Shown here: positions 21,401-31,048 of the stretch, in pieces | Position numbering within the stretch: the stretch's first letter is position 1 | Layout of the letters: every line of letters starts with the position of its first letter | DNA from: Leptidea sinapis | Lineage: Eukaryota; Arthropoda; Insecta; Lepidoptera; Pieridae | Length of the DNA stretch: 64,000 nucleotides | NCBI RefSeq assembly: GCF_905404315.1 | Contig: NC_066312.1 | Span: forward strand, 13,751,001 to 13,815,000 | Direction: 5' to 3' | Program-made: the position numbers and the translations under genes | Notes under the pieces: model-generated | Told to the model about the DNA's origin: nothing | Seen by the model: the letters and a program-made list of their open reading frames with translations, nothing else | The model's database searches: none

Positions 21401-24163
21401 GGTCATCGATTCTCACATCTCACATCACTATCGCATTCCTGAACTCTGCATTCAACTCGCGCGTTATCTGTACCCATATAAGTTTTTTTTGCGATTTTCG
21501 CTTTATCGATAATATCTATTATCTTAATTCTTATGAAATATTCCAAATATTAATTGACAAATAATGAATGTTGGCCATCTTTACCATCAATATAAAACCG
21601 ATTTTTATTGAATCGTAAAAACATGTTCGTTCATTTGAATTCGCTTTAAAATTTTGTAACGGGCACTAAAGATGCTCAACTAAAATCGCCCCGTGTGAAC
21701 TGTTGTTATCTTTTGTCTGTTTTTATCATGAGCTCTATCAAATGGTTGATAGAGCAACAGTACATTGGAAGCTGGAATTATCAAGTTTTCGGTTCCAGTT
21801 TTATTTTATAGTTAGATTTCTACATATTATGTAATCGTTTGATAGAGCTTGTGATGCACTCTAAGGATAAGTAGATAACATATCTTTTGATATCTTGTAT
21901 AGTTTAGAAATGTTTAAGTAAGATCTACTGTAGTTTCTACTCTGTGTATACTTGTGGCATATGTAAAATAATGTCAGTGATATTTATATAGTTAGGTTTA
22001 CTCACAAAACCGAGAAAGTGTTCCGAAATTTCACTCTGATACATTGAAAAGATGTTAAAAGGATGGCGTGATAAAAATAATAATGTAGCTAGCGTTTGTC
22101 GCTGTCAAATTAGATGTAAACAAACGTTACTTACTGTCAAAATGCGTCCCAATTAGGAGGTATCCGAGTCGTGCAATGGTACTAGGTACTTTTGTATTAT
22201 CAGATCATTTTGTATTTATTATAATACTTATCTTTTACAACTCCATTACATGTTTCTATGTATAAAACGTATTGAAAACGAATAAACATTTGCTATTCTT
22301 AAGTGGCAATAAAATTTTATCAAATCGTAAATTTTGAATATTTACTAGAATATAATAAAGTACCTACAAATCTACGAAACTAAGACAACTACAAATATTT
22401 ATTGATTAGTGGTAGTATGTGTTAGTTCTTGTGAATAACAGTAAAAACCAACGGAATAATTAAGTATTCCTATATATCTCGAAACAGTATATCTCTTTGA
22501 GAAGGAAATTAAAGTTATTCCTCTATTTTTTAATGTACATGTCTTAAATATATTTCCATCAATATTTCTTGAGAAATGGTTTCTCATTCGGAATAGGTAG
22601 TAGTGTATTCATTGAAAATAGCCTTGTATTACACAATATCTTTGAAAAATGCAAAGGCCCCTTTAATTTGCAAATCGATACTGATTGCAATATTAAACTT
22701 AACGTACAATGAAGGTGGGGTCAGAGGGACCGCTACAAAGCAGTACGGTGGCAGAGTTGGAGATCAAATTCAAAAACGAACATCACTTAAACCATATGGA
22801 GTCTTGAAGGATCAGGGGAGGTTGGTGGCTTCAGTGCCCAGAACATCAACCCCATTCAGCCGTTGTAGAAAGCCAATACAGTGCACAGTTTATAGTATGA
22901 ATTTAGCTTTTTCAAACTCGCTAGCGACTGTTAAAATAGTTTTATGCAAAATAAGTTACATTCTACCTGTAGCGCCAGTTTTTGAAGTGAAAATTTCTTT
23001 AGCTGCGTTGGGCACTTTGGAAGGGGAAAATCTTTGTGGGTTTGCGTCACCGACATGCTTATGACTAGCGCACGCGATAAAAAAAAATATTTGACGTAGC
23101 CGCTAGCGAATTTATGGTAGTATATGGCCCGGCACAGATTTTGAGCGAAATATGATGAAATGAAATCAATACGTTGATGTGGTGTTGTTTCGTCATATAC
23201 TTGTGTAAGGAGGCGAGGATCATTTGATCCCCGCGCCTTGAGACCCGATTTTCAGCATCAACGACACTGCTCAACTCGTGCAGGGCTCTATAGACCCATA
23301 TTTCCGGTACTGATGTGTCTATCAAGTCATAAAGGTCATTATTGCTCTCATATTATTGCCATTATTCTGTGTCACTAACCCATTATTCAGAAACATTAAA
23401 ATTATCCATAATTTTTCAAATTGTAAGGACAGTTGTAGCTTTCAATTGTTTGGTTCGATGATATTGAATGACGCAAACAGCGCCGAGTAATCTAATCCTA
23501 GTCTCTTCCTGTAAAGACGAGTCAACTCTACTGATAACAATTTCCACGGGGCTTAGTTGTGAATATATATGATCATGTTTACGTTTCTAGAAATATTAGA
23601 GCGTTATGGCTGCATCGACAAATCAAGCTAGCTTATTTTCTGATCCTTCTCATTTTCGATAGCATTGCTCCTACATGCTCTACAATATCAGATGATTTAG
23701 AACGCTTAAGCTAGTATAGAAGAATAGCTTCGGGTAAACATGAAACTGGCAATGTATTTTTTAAATTTAATTTATTAATTACAGGTCTGGTGTTTGCGGC
23801 TTGAGCATTCAGAGGGCTCCTTCTACTACACTTTCAACTCCTAGAGCCACTCCTCACCCGCCCTCAGTTTCTCCAATGTCAGAAGACGTAGTGCGTATAC
23901 ACGTTACATACAATCCCATTGCGGGTAGCCCGTCACATTTACACCCAGTCACGCCAACAAAATTCAACAAATGCTACACAGAAGAACAACACAAGCCAAC
24001 CTCTCTCGGGTTTTATACAAGCAACGGCTCAGCGAATATGCCAACAGATAATCGTATCAGAATACAAGTGGCGTCTGAAGAGCTCTTGACCCCGGTCGTC
24101 GACTCGGGTCGTATCATAACTCCGCGATACGTTGAATCTCATGGATTTTACGATTTCAAATAA
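3345..24163 (+). CDS. RN-tre: RN-tre / USP6NL-like TBC-domain Rab GTPase-activating protein (whole gene, 6 coding exons)
   Basis: Coding exons are 3345-3487, 8514-9342, 11336-11571, 12868-12929, 17974-18163 and 23785-24163. The total of 1839 nt is a whole number of codons (612 residues plus stop), and every junction has GT-AG and matching phase. The protein follows USP6NL / Drosophila RN-tre closely: an N-terminal helix with EREIF-like residues and DPWEDPEF, the TBC domain from about residue 95 to 310, then the short YDDDVV...MEELKRAKLD segment and a Ser/Thr/Pro-rich tail. The Arg finger is in IDSDVNR (Arg near 149) and the Gln finger is in YCQG (Gln near 186), so catalysis is expected. Family members stimulate GTP hydrolysis by Rab5/Rab41-type GTPases in endocytic and Golgi traffic; the function here is by homology. 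Introns are long (up to 5.6 kb) and full of repeats. The exact structure of the tail, exons 4 to 6, is less certain than that of the TBC part. Confidence 0.93.
6728..6780. repeat. Perfect 25-bp palindrome with 3-base loop
   Basis: The arms at 6728-6752 and 6756-6780 are exact reverse complements, separated by TTC. The core word is ATCGAGGTCTAACCTACA. It lies in RN-tre intron 1. The perfect stem suggests a recent foldback insertion or snapback duplication; the loop is too short for a usual microRNA precursor. Confidence 0.9.
6844..7425. mobile_element. Tc1-like non-autonomous DNA transposon (582 bp) with 27-bp terminal repeats
   Basis: The terminal inverted repeats at 6844-6870 and 7399-7425 start CAGTGGTGGACATAT and end AGAAACAC, and differ at one base. 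Both ends abut TA, the Tc1/mariner target. There is no transposase. A second, imperfect copy of the right end lies inside at about 7190-7215, and a Helitron-like 5' end word (GCTCGTTTAAAG) lies at about 7069-7087, so the element has a composite history. Confidence 0.85.
7440..7690 (+). repeat. Interspersed repeat family I, copy 1 (GATATTATAAT-rich)
   Basis: This stretch, with CAAAGCC-TGATATTA, TTTAGTGACATTGTAA and AACTTAGCAGTGTGAGA words, is repeated in inverse orientation at about 27926-28196. A weaker piece occurs at about 8340-8410. It is probably a non-autonomous DNA element; the ends are not defined. Confidence 0.6.
7700..8060 (-). mobile_element. RTE-like LINE fragment: 5' end of endonuclease domain
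   Basis: The - strand reads NVKTLRSDEKLEELEEALSR, then WDAVGLSEMRRQYG, QLSPGGVGFLVHKSLV, SVSTRVTYVILRI and YSLKVTQV. This is the start of the apurinic-like endonuclease domain of RTE-type LINEs, with the expected WNVRTL start broken by a TAG. The GC-rich bases at 8060-8300 are probably its 5' UTR. The fragment ends before the catalytic second half of the domain. Confidence 0.8.
8514..9342 (+). CDS. RN-tre: RN-tre coding exon 2 (TBC domain)
   Basis: The acceptor is TTTCAG before 8514 and the donor is CAG|GTAATG after 9342. It encodes residues 48-324, starting YGFIHDERLPQ and ending LIVNYIQ. It contains nearly the whole TBC domain: RRIYKGIP near the start, Arg finger RQIDSDVNR, Gln finger GYCQGMS, then DEEDAFWAL, FPKLTRF, and RVWDIYLLDGERV. 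The 829-nt uninterrupted exon is the strongest coding signal in the window. Confidence 0.97.
9343..9900. other. RN-tre intron 2, first part: no feature seen
   Basis: AT-rich intron. The open frame running on from exon 2 to 9420 is intronic read-through past a good GTAATG donor. Confidence 0.5.
9901..10262 (-). mobile_element. Helitron-like non-autonomous element
   Basis: On the - strand it begins TCTTAATATATATAAATTAC and ends GGGCCAGCTAG, inserted between A and T: the 5' TC / 3' CTAG / A-T target layout of Helitrons. It has no RepHel coding. It lies in RN-tre intron 2, directly before another such element. Confidence 0.7.
10268..10798. mobile_element. Palindromic (head-to-head) Helitron-like element
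   Basis: The left end is CTAGCTGACCCAGCAAACG (starting 10268) and the right end is its reverse complement CGTTTGCTGGGTCAGCTAG (ending 10798), flanked by A and T. The inner parts also mirror each other (TTTTAATATCG, CTACGATCAACAG, GAGTCAGCATTAAAAATACA and their complements at about 10476-10556 and 10686-10768). The middle carries CCCCCTAAATGTTAAGGGTG. So two 3' ends of the Lep1-type Helitron family face outward. Confidence 0.75.
11336..11571 (+). CDS. RN-tre: RN-tre coding exon 3
   Basis: The acceptor TTTTAG precedes 11336, in phase 0, and the donor AG|GTAAAA follows 11571, in phase 2. It encodes VKLHKDFGYDDDVV and then SMEELKRAKLDYPGP, matching the conserved segment just after the TBC domain in USP6NL. 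It ends with a charged stretch, DAEKQARATVILR. Confidence 0.94.
11740..11955 (-). pseudogene. Possible decayed coding fragment of unknown origin
   Basis: The - strand is open for about 60 codons and reads HNILNRRQAEIQAKNVESVV, then WNTIRIEHTRKKEKKYV, before a stop. It is Lys/Glu-rich and does not look like random AT-rich DNA, but I do not recognise it. It lies antisense in RN-tre intron 3. Confidence 0.25.
12868..12929 (+). CDS. RN-tre: RN-tre coding exon 4 (short), with possible read-through end
   Basis: The acceptor TTTACAG precedes 12868. It encodes REKAALDLQELRVSQSDTVS and ends at the donor TCAG|GTAATT in phase 1, which matches the acceptor phase of both the 16479 and the 17974 exons. 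If the donor is not used, the frame stays open for 26 more codons, rich in Ser, Thr and Asp, and stops at 13007-13009, giving a 449-residue protein. Confidence 0.85.
13285..13485 (+). mobile_element. CR1/jockey-like LINE reverse transcriptase scrap
   Basis: The + strand reads IVVPDLAVIFNNCLDHGELP, then DAMKHSKVVPLLKSGC and DPTHYRTISVLPT. This is the RT region around motif 1-2 (usually LKSG-S-DP-N-RPISVLP) of a CR1-like LINE. It is a fragment of about 200 bp in RN-tre intron 4. Confidence 0.8.
13486..15651. other. RN-tre intron 4: AT-rich, nothing recognised
   Basis: Small open frames here are AT-rich, hydrophobic and without splice support. No repeat family recognised from elsewhere in the window. 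Confidence 0.4.
15652..16184. mobile_element. Non-autonomous DNA transposon with TATACAGGGT ends
   Basis: The left end TATATACAGGGT (15652-15663) and the right end ACCCTGTATATA (16173-16184) are exact inverted repeats and continue with partial match (ATCCGC against GCCCGA). It is about 530 bp with no coding. The ends fit Tc1/mariner-type elements targeting TA. Confidence 0.6.
16479..16627 (+). CDS. RN-tre: RN-tre candidate alternative exon (cassette or alternative last exon)
   Basis: The acceptor ATTCGCAG precedes 16479, and the phase matches exon 4 (the joined codon is GAT). It encodes DIHEAVPLHTSRASMNMVLN, then SPYPNSPHIPTYHLVQPS, which looks like real coding sequence: no stops, GC-richer than its flanks, Pro/Ser-rich like the RN-tre tail. 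There are two readings. A weak donor A|GTTATT after 16592 makes a 114-nt exon (38 codons) that joins exon 5 in frame. Otherwise the frame runs to the stop TAA at 16625-16627 and forms an alternative C-terminus (472 residues). The weak donor leaves the choice open. Confidence 0.6.
17480..17600 (-). repeat. Interspersed repeat family F, copy 1
   Basis: Shares TTTCGACGTTTTCACAGCTG and CTAGACGTAT words with copies at about 31049-31290, 42290-42435, 49040-49280 and 60130-60345. Confidence 0.6.
17655..17735 (-). repeat. tRNA-derived SINE-like piece
   Basis: On the - strand it carries an A-box-like TAGCTCAGTTGGG and, about 40 bases later, a B-box-like GGTACGAATCGAG (consensus GGTTCGANTCC with changes). 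It has no complete cloverleaf, so it is not called as a tRNA gene. Confidence 0.45.
17755..17905 (-). mobile_element. Helitron-like 5' end fragment
   Basis: On the - strand it starts TCTTATACCTTTAAACGAGC after an A. The same block, with CATTAAAACACGGATAA, is found inside the Tc1-like element at about 6936-7087. It ends 68 bases before RN-tre exon 5. Confidence 0.55.
17974..18163 (+). CDS. RN-tre: RN-tre coding exon 5
   Basis: The acceptor ATGTTTTAG precedes 17974. The exon begins in phase 1 and reads EHSGVAGVRCEDSASVLG, then a Ser-rich stretch with ADLSVFSSGRS, and ends at the donor GATGG|GTGAGA in phase 2. It is a disordered, Ser/Asp-rich part of the tail. The frame stays open upstream to 17904, so a longer exon is possible, but no good polypyrimidine acceptor is seen there and a Helitron-like end lies at 17905. 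Confidence 0.82.
18164..21050. other. RN-tre intron 5, first part: no gene seen
   Basis: Contains a CA-rich run near 18600-18620 and a GC-richer patch at 19430-19650 with overlapping open frames on both strands and no recognisable product. No repeat ends were found. Confidence 0.35.
21055..21310 (+). mobile_element. LINE 3' end (C-terminus of ORF2, jockey/CR1-like)
   Basis: Contains HSAVFKELCSTYYKAVE in one frame and, after shifts, TFKNSAYTFLKGRQR-like and SGVARDCGRR-like sequence: the usual end of lepidopteran LINE ORF2. A second relative is at 58120-58490. It has no intact frame. Confidence 0.65.
22603..23064 (+). other. Unexplained 153-codon open frame in RN-tre intron 5
   Basis: The frame starts at a non-ATG codon and reads, in its middle, NEGGVRGTATKQYGGRVGDQ and then RTSLKPYGVLKDQGRLV. 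The DNA from about 22700 to 23330 is richer in GC than its flanks. No domain is recognised and no splice partner is seen. It may be a piece of an old mobile element. I do not call it a gene. Confidence 0.2.
23785..24163 (+). CDS. RN-tre: RN-tre last coding exon 6
   Basis: The acceptor TTAATTACAG precedes 23785 and the first base completes a Gly codon from exon 5. It encodes about 126 residues, rich in Pro, Ser and Thr (SIQRAPSTTLSTPRATPHPP), and ends VESHGFYDFK before TAA at 24161-24163. A proline-rich tail is expected in this family, where it binds SH3 adaptors in vertebrates; whether this one does is unknown. Confidence 0.88.
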
Positions 24164-24245
24164 ATACTCTTTGAATTACTGGCATACAGATACGAACTGT
24201 ACTTTGTTTTGACTAATTATATTATACGCTTTTGAACACTGAAGA

Positions 24246-24251
24246 AATAAA
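24246..24251 (+). terminator. RN-tre polyadenylation signal (AATAAA)
   Basis: An AATAAA hexamer lies 83 bases after the RN-tre stop codon. It is the first canonical signal downstream, so the 3' UTR is probably short. Other AATAAA-like words are common in this AT-rich DNA. Confidence 0.55.
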
Positions 24252-24583
24252 GAACGAAAATTAAAAATACTTTAAAAGTTATAAAAATATTTATTGCGCG
24301 AAAACTTAAATCAAAAATTGCGACACTATTTTATTTCTTCTTTTATTCAGTTAATCCTTGTAAATATTATAGTATTCTTGGGCATTGCATGTAGGTTCTA
24401 AATCTCTTAGAGTATTACATTCTAATGAATGCTTCATTATATATCAAAGGTAAGAACGACATAAAAAATTAGATACTAGCGGTGAGTACTCATTCCATCG
24501 AATTATACACTTAAAACAAACATTCGCATGTATCACTACTGTTTTATGTATGTTGTACAAGCCGGGTTGTTATTATAGACTTA

Positions 24584-24827
24584 CGGCCTCACAAATAAAT
24601 ATGGTATAAAGTTTTACCTGAGAATAAACCGATAATATGCAAAATGTTGACTATATCCCGGACAACACTGTCAATACAATGATAATTTTGAAGTTTTCCG
24701 AATGCAGCCTTGCAAATAAACGCGTCTGAATAAACCAGTTATTAGCAAAATGTTTATTGGTAAACATTTTGCATATTCTTGGTTTATTCTCTGGTATAAC
24801 TTTATACCATATTTATTTGAAAGACCG
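24584..24827. mobile_element. Foldback MITE family C, copy 1 (TTA target duplication)
   Basis: The ends CGGCCTCACAAATAAATATG and CATATTTATTTGAAAGACCG are inverted repeats that continue for about 60 bases (GGTATAAAGTT, GAGAATAAACC, TGCAAAATGTT). TTA flanks both sides (24581-24583 and 24828-24830). It fits PIF/Harbinger-type MITEs. Other copies are at 29882-30143 and 39920-40105. Confidence 0.75.
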
Positions 24828-24839
24828 TTACTATATAAC

Positions 24840-26473
24840 ACATGCCTTAAACCAGTTTCAACATTTGATTCTGTGATTATGAATCATTAATTAGCGTCGG
24901 TTACCCTACACTACGTACCCATCATAATAAGGTAATTTTTATATAGCCAATGATATGTATTATAATAGCAGATGAATTCTTTGGATACTATCAGATACTG
25001 TTATCATCCTGAGTGTGCAAAATTGATGATTATAATTCTAACAACATTAAATAATGTATTTAGACCTACATTTGATTTTCAATGATTGTCCAGTATGCCA
25101 GTGATTGAAGATGAAAGAAAAATATAGTGAGGTAAACAGCAATAAATCAGATTGTAATTCGTTTAGTTAATAATATTATATCAAGTTATAGAAACGTTTT
25201 ACTTATTATTTTTTTTTGTATTAAATTGTTTTATAAACATATACAGTATAACTATCATAATGTTTGAATATATTTAATGGCCATAAGAATATTTGAATGT
25301 TATCGAAACTTTTCCTCCGGCTAGAATAGTTATAAAAGTAATTTTAGCTCAATACTCATAAGATAAGCACGTACGAGTAAAAAAATAAGAACTCCGTGTC
25401 ACCTTACATAACAGTGAGGCATCAAAACAAGCCGGTAAACGTGTAAATCCATAGCTATACACTTACACTAATACAAGCCGATCGGCTGCCATTATGAGAT
25501 TTGCTATCGTCTGGGACAGATGAGTTTGCGTCGCAATAAAATATTTTAAAGATGCCGTCGTGCGTGGTGAAAAAGTGTAAAAACAATACTGTAAAGGTAT
25601 TTGTGGATATATGATTATTTAAGGGAGAAAAAATTGGGTAACTGGTATACCCCGTAGCCGCACACACACTAGCATAAACGTGCTTCACTTGCTATTATCA
25701 CGGCGCGGAGTCCTTCTTTTTTTACTAGTCTGTGAAAATAAGTTTAGAAATATGCCGTCATTAGAATGTCGGAGTTGTTTGCTGGAATTGATTCGACGGT
25801 GCCTAGGATTGTAATGAATTAAATGTAGTAGTAGTAGGTGCGTTCATAGACGTTGTTCTTTACAATACAGTATTTGTTCTTCATCCATTCCGATTATTTG
25901 TAGATAAAATTTATACTTAATTGAATCTCCTTAAGGCATTGAGTTGAAACTAATAAATGAATGCTAAAGTATTACAGTGAATCTATTACAAAAGATTATT
26001 ACACATATTAGATAGCACATTTTGTGTTCGTTTCCAATGTTAATTTAATTCCCTTCAAAGTTTTAAAACTGACCAAATTTGATAAATTAGTGCTGGAATT
26101 TTTGGTTGTTCTTAGTAAAGAAACTCTTTGAATCTTGCACTCATATATATTCCATTGATATAAGATAATTATAAATGTACATGTATCTAAGTAGTTATTA
26201 TATACTAGTTGTGTGTGAATTGTAAGGTTACGCCTTGTGTTATGCTTTTCCATTTATTCGTTAAAGATGTTTTTCAAAGTTTGTGTGGAAATAATGTTTA
26301 AATGTTAGTAATACTGGGTAAGGTTTGTAAATTGTAACAATTTTATCGTGTAGTTTGGAGATGAGATGATTCTGTTTACTAGTGTACGAATAAATTGTTA
26401 CAATGATTGACAAGTTAATTCCAGCGGAGTTGAAAGCACTGTTCAAAGATGTGGTGAACTCCAGATTGCACAT
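24840..26473. other. Intergenic, mostly AT-rich
   Basis: No gene seen. The only item of note is a short THAP-like reading frame at 25552-25614. Confidence 0.4.
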
Positions 26474-26476
26474 TTA

Positions 26477-26793
26477 CGGCTTTTTCCAATATTCAATCTA
26501 TCTCTGGTTATGGCCCACTTGAGATAAAAATCGTAACTATCGTTTTTTCTTTCCCAATAAACTTATCGACGGTAACTCACCTTATCCGTACACGCTGACT
26601 GTCAATGGGATGACGTAAAGCTTACTAGTGATAGAAGTTTGTATGGAAAATGAAATTCACGCGTCCCAATATAAGGCGATAAGAATGACTTATCGGGTAT
26701 ATTGGGACAGCTTTAGATTATTGATAGCTAATAACTGACAGTAGAAGGGTAGTAATTTATCTCTATATGTAGATAGTATATTGGGAACGGCCG
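26477..26793 (-). mobile_element. MITE family D, copy 1 (TTA target duplication)
   Basis: It ends on the right with TATATTGGGAACGGCCG and on the left with the decayed complement CGGCTTTTTCCAATATT. TTA is present on both sides (26474-26476 and 26794-26796). A second copy in the opposite orientation is at 45967-46273. No coding. PIF/Harbinger-like by target and size. Confidence 0.7.
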
Positions 26794-27925
26794 TTAAGCA
26801 ACTTGTGAATCAATCCATTCCAGTGGAAGGTCGGCGCATGCTCAACCGTTGGTAGCTAAAAAACAGAAATATACAATGAGAATTGCAATAATATCAGGTT
26901 GTCTATTGTTTATGATATAAAAGATAATATAGTAGTACCGTCTGTTGTGACATAATATTTGTGTGTTATTAAATAATGTATAAATAGTATGGTAACATTT
27001 GTTGGTTCCATAATTTGTAATTATTGTTGCAGCGAATAAATCCTTTAACGGCCTAAGGCCGATAAAACTGAACACATTTAATAATTCTATATTTTTAAAT
27101 TGTAGACTCTTAAGTATATTAAAAAGTAATAAATAAATTGTTGTCTCTTGCCCTCTGTTTAAAAGTATATTCTATTCAAAATAGTATGTGTAATATGGTA
27201 TATTATTATCGTAGTTTACTGTTCTTATTAGGCGAGGTAACCTTAATATCAAATAATTTATTATAATGAATGACGTTACAGTGGCGATAAAATATATTTT
27301 GGTTTGTTATGATCGGTCAATCATATCTATTAAATATATTCTGCCATAATATGATATAATAATAAAATTGATCGAGGGATTTCTTTACAATATAGGGGGT
27401 AATTTATGTAAAGACTGCGCCGAGATGGTACCTATATTATGAAACGTCTCTGAATAGTCTCCTAGTGTATCTCTGTATAACGGGCGTGACGTATCGCCAG
27501 AAGTTTAGTGGTACGAGGCTTCACAGCTGTTATTAAGCGCATGGTAGCCTCTGTTCTTCTCTTTTTTTATATCAACTCACGGCGAACAGAGTTTACATGT
27601 CGTATAAATTTATATGATTAATTTTTTTATGCATTATGTTAAAGTAAAAGTAAAAATTTGAACGTCCAGTAATGTTCTATAAATGAGTGCCATTTTAAAT
27701 TTAGATAGTATCAAAATTTACAGTTATCTGTTTGAGAGGGCCTTTATTTACTGGTAAAAAGTACACGAATCGAACAACGACAGTTAATAAAATGTATTGA
27801 TTTAATATTTTTTTAAATAAATGTAATATTATAACTCGGTTGAATCAATTGATAATGAAATCCAACACTCAAGGCATACTACATCTGTGTCATAAGTTGA
27901 GCACAAAGAGCCTAACCTTCACCAT

Positions 27926-28196
27926 GTCTCATTTCAGATGGAAAATTGCATATACACTCCAATGTTTACTATTAGTGTTATGCGTATAAAAAAAATTACC
28001 AATCAGAACTCTCGATATCTCACACTGCTAAGTTCATTCGTGATTTACCTAGATTTATTATAATATCACTATAGTGTACCCGTAATATTACAATGTCACT
28101 AAAACGAGGTCGTTAAATTGTAAGAAATGAAGGCGATTGACGATCTACCGTTTAATTATAATATCACTAGTGAAATTATAATATCACGGCTTTGAC
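27926..28196 (-). repeat. Interspersed repeat family I, copy 2
   Basis: Inverse of the 7440-7690 block, sharing the complements of AACTTAGCAGTGTGAGA and TTTAGTGACATTGTAA and ending in GATATTATAATTTC / GTCAAAGCCGTGATA on the - strand. Confidence 0.65.
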
Positions 28197-28559
28197 AAAA
28201 TACCTGCGTCCAGTGACCGCAAATAAAACATGGAAGCAATTTTGTTATACTATCTACCGTAGAGTATTAGCGTCAAAAGTTCACAAAATTAAGTCACAAC
28301 ACAGTAAACTATCACTGCATAATAAAAAGAGTGTTATTGGATCTAGGCCGCTTTGGCTTATTTTGTCATGCGCACAACGTGATTTACATGATTGGTTCTC
28401 GGATAGACATGATAACGGTAACCAAGGGTAACTGGTTTGCTTGCTTGATAATGTCAATGTTTGTCAGATATGTGGACGATGTATGCGTTATATATGAGGG
28501 GATCAGTCATGATAAAATAAATGAATTTTCGAACTATACATATTAGCTAGATTAGTAGT

Positions 28560-28690
28560 ATATCCTTAAAAAAGGCGTATATTTTTCTAAAACGCCGGCA
28601 ACGCTTCTGTGAATCCTCTGGTTGTACAGGAGAATATGCCCGGCGATGGTTTCAATTAATAACTTTGGAGTATTAACTTTTTTTTAACCT
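28560..28690 (+). mobile_element. LINE 3' end scrap
   Basis: Contains CTTAAAAAAGGCG, ACGCCGGCAACGCTTCTGTG, CCTCTGGT and a GCCCGGCGATGG-like end, the DNA of the LKGRQR...SGVA...GRR terminus of LINE ORF2, much decayed. Confidence 0.5.
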
Positions 28691-29369
28691 AAAAATGAAT
28701 TGTCAATTATAATCTTATAATAGAAAATTAATTAAAACTCAAAACGAATGTACACAAAACATACAAACAAAATTGATATGGTTAAAAAGGAAAATGTAAA
28801 TATACTTATTGTTACAACACTGAATATAATTTGATATTTGAACTATTTAAATGAGTCACTTTATTACTAGAGTATAATTTAGATTCCGTGAAAAATCGTA
28901 AGAAAATTTAGTTAGTAGTTATTTATTTAGTAATGATTTTCATGTCTCTAATTGGTAAACTTTTATCCATAATCTTTACGACTCTTGTAGGAATCTAAAT
29001 TGAAAATAACGTGAAATAAGAAAGGCACTATACACTTTTTTATATAGGACGAGAAGAAAGAGTCGAAAAAAAGTAAACAATAGCGAAAAACAAAAAAACA
29101 CAGCGGAATACCATTCCACAAGGAGGCAAAATTAAAACCAAATCTGTAAGTTACTAAATAAATATTTTAGTTTTGTAATACAATGTAAGTAAAATGTGCT
29201 ACTACCTATAGTACGCATAATACCATCCCTCAAATTTTATTGTATTTTTAAGTAAATGGTCATCTTACACATGAAAAGTGATTCAATTCCGCTTAGGACG
29301 ACGATGCGTATAAGATCTGGATCATTTTATAGCACATGTATGTATTTCAAATACTTGTTTTATCTGTTT

Positions 29370-29545
29370 TTTAAATCCCGCCCGACCAGGATCCTATCGT
29401 ACTCACTCGCCTAACTGAACTGATCCGCATGCCGGGACATCTTATAAGCCCTGCTCACTAACGGTATAGTTTTAGTTGCGCTATTTTAAAGCCACAAAAA
29501 TGCTTCAGTGTTTTATATGCGTTCATTGCCTGCGACAAATATAAT
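29370..29545 (+). repeat. Repeat family H, copy 1
   Basis: Shares ATAAGCCCTGCTCACTAACG, GGTATAGTTTTAGTTG and CGCTATTTTAA with an inverse copy at about 33890-34020. Confidence 0.6.
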
Positions 29546-29881
29546 ATATAAGTATATAGTATATAAAGTTATTTTTTTTAATGCTACATAAAAGTTGAAG
29601 TTATAATGTAATGAGATGTGTAATAATGTATTTTATTGTTTACGAATCTTATTAAATCTGGATTGTACTATGAATTTATTTATAGTGAGTATAGTGCCTA
29701 TTCGTACTTTATTCGTCTCTGGGTGACTTTAACAGACTTCTTAGCTTATTTTTTTTAATAAAATGAAAATATATTTCATCTCAAATAATATCTCTAAATC
29801 CTTTATATAGTTTGATAAGCTGAAGTCATATTTTCAATAAAGAAATCTCAATGTCTGAATGATAATATATTTATGATATGA

Positions 29882-30143
29882 CGGCCTTACAAATAAACTA
29901 GCTATAAAGTTATACCTGAGAATAAACCAAGAATATGTAAAATGTTGACTTTATCGCTGACAACACTGTCAATACAATCATAATTTTGAAGTTTTCCAAA
30001 TGTCAAGCAGCCTTTCGTATAAACGTGGGAAACGTTATACGACCGAATAAACCAATCATAAGCAAATATCTATTAGTAAACATTTTGCATATTCTTGGTT
30101 TGTTCTCAGGTATATCTTTATTCCATGCTTATTTATAATGCCG
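29882..30143. mobile_element. Foldback MITE family C, copy 2
   Basis: The ends are CGGCCTTACAAATAAAC and the near-complement TTATTTATAATGCCG. The inner arms (ATACCTGAGAATAAACCAAG and its complement TTGGTTTGTTCTCAGGTAT) pair. TGA is on the left and TTA on the right, one base from a perfect TTA duplication. Confidence 0.7.
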
Positions 30144-30689
30144 TTACTCTGTTATTATAAACGCGAAGTAAAGTTATTCCAAATTTTTAAACTTCGTCTT
30201 TATCTTACCTTTGTCACTACGGAATTGACATGACAGGGAGAAGTAATTTTAAACTTGGTGTAACTTTACATCGCGTTTATTAATAAGGCAGGTAGTGTTT
30301 AAAACGTTACTAACTTACTAGAGTCATTGAAAGCATCTGTATTCGTTGTTACCAGTGTGTTGTGATTAAGATGATGGAAAATGGGTCCAAATGTAATAAG
30401 ATGAGATGTGAATAAAACATTTCGTTTTTTTCCTTCTTAGAATTTGAATTTTCATCTCAATTCTCAATCTGGAAGCGAAAATGTGAGAATTTTAAGTATC
30501 GTGATATAATCTATTGATTAAACATTCCATAATAAAATTGCAAAAATTGAAACATCAGTTATTAATAGATAATTCATTAAAATTGCATACATAATATTCA
30601 ATACAAATATTGCATTTGCTTTCAGTTACAGTATGTTAAGAGGTAAATAAAATATCAATTAATAGCTAAATATAATTACTTACATTAAA

Positions 30690-30790
30690 TTTGTAACCAA
30701 ACTTTATGAACGATGCGGGACTCGAACCCGCGACCTTTCGGCTTATGCTAACTCAGTCTTATGTTTTTAGTATGTGTCGCCGTCTTTGAC
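30690..30790 (-). repeat. tRNA-derived SINE copy
   Basis: On the - strand it carries GCGGGTTCGAGTCCCGC, a perfect T-arm (5-bp stem, 7-base loop) and pol III B box, followed by ATCGTTCATAAAG and GGTTACAAATTTAAT. The same tail follows the B box at 46985-47030. The A-box side is decayed. Confidence 0.6.
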
Positions 30791-31048
30791 TTACATTCTG
30801 ACATTGACAGTTGAGACTCGAGTCAATGCTCGTTTGTATCATTGTATGATTATTTTATTACATTTTTAACGATCTTGCTTACCTACAAAGATCACTCACT
30901 CATATGTATGACTTGTGTTTGTTATCTTGGATTTTACCAATGGCTTGTTAGTTAAATATTATTTTAATAATTATGGATGTGTATGAATATTGTGATTTGT
31001 GCATTTGGATAGGTAAGTGCCATGAACTTATATATATATATCTCTTGT

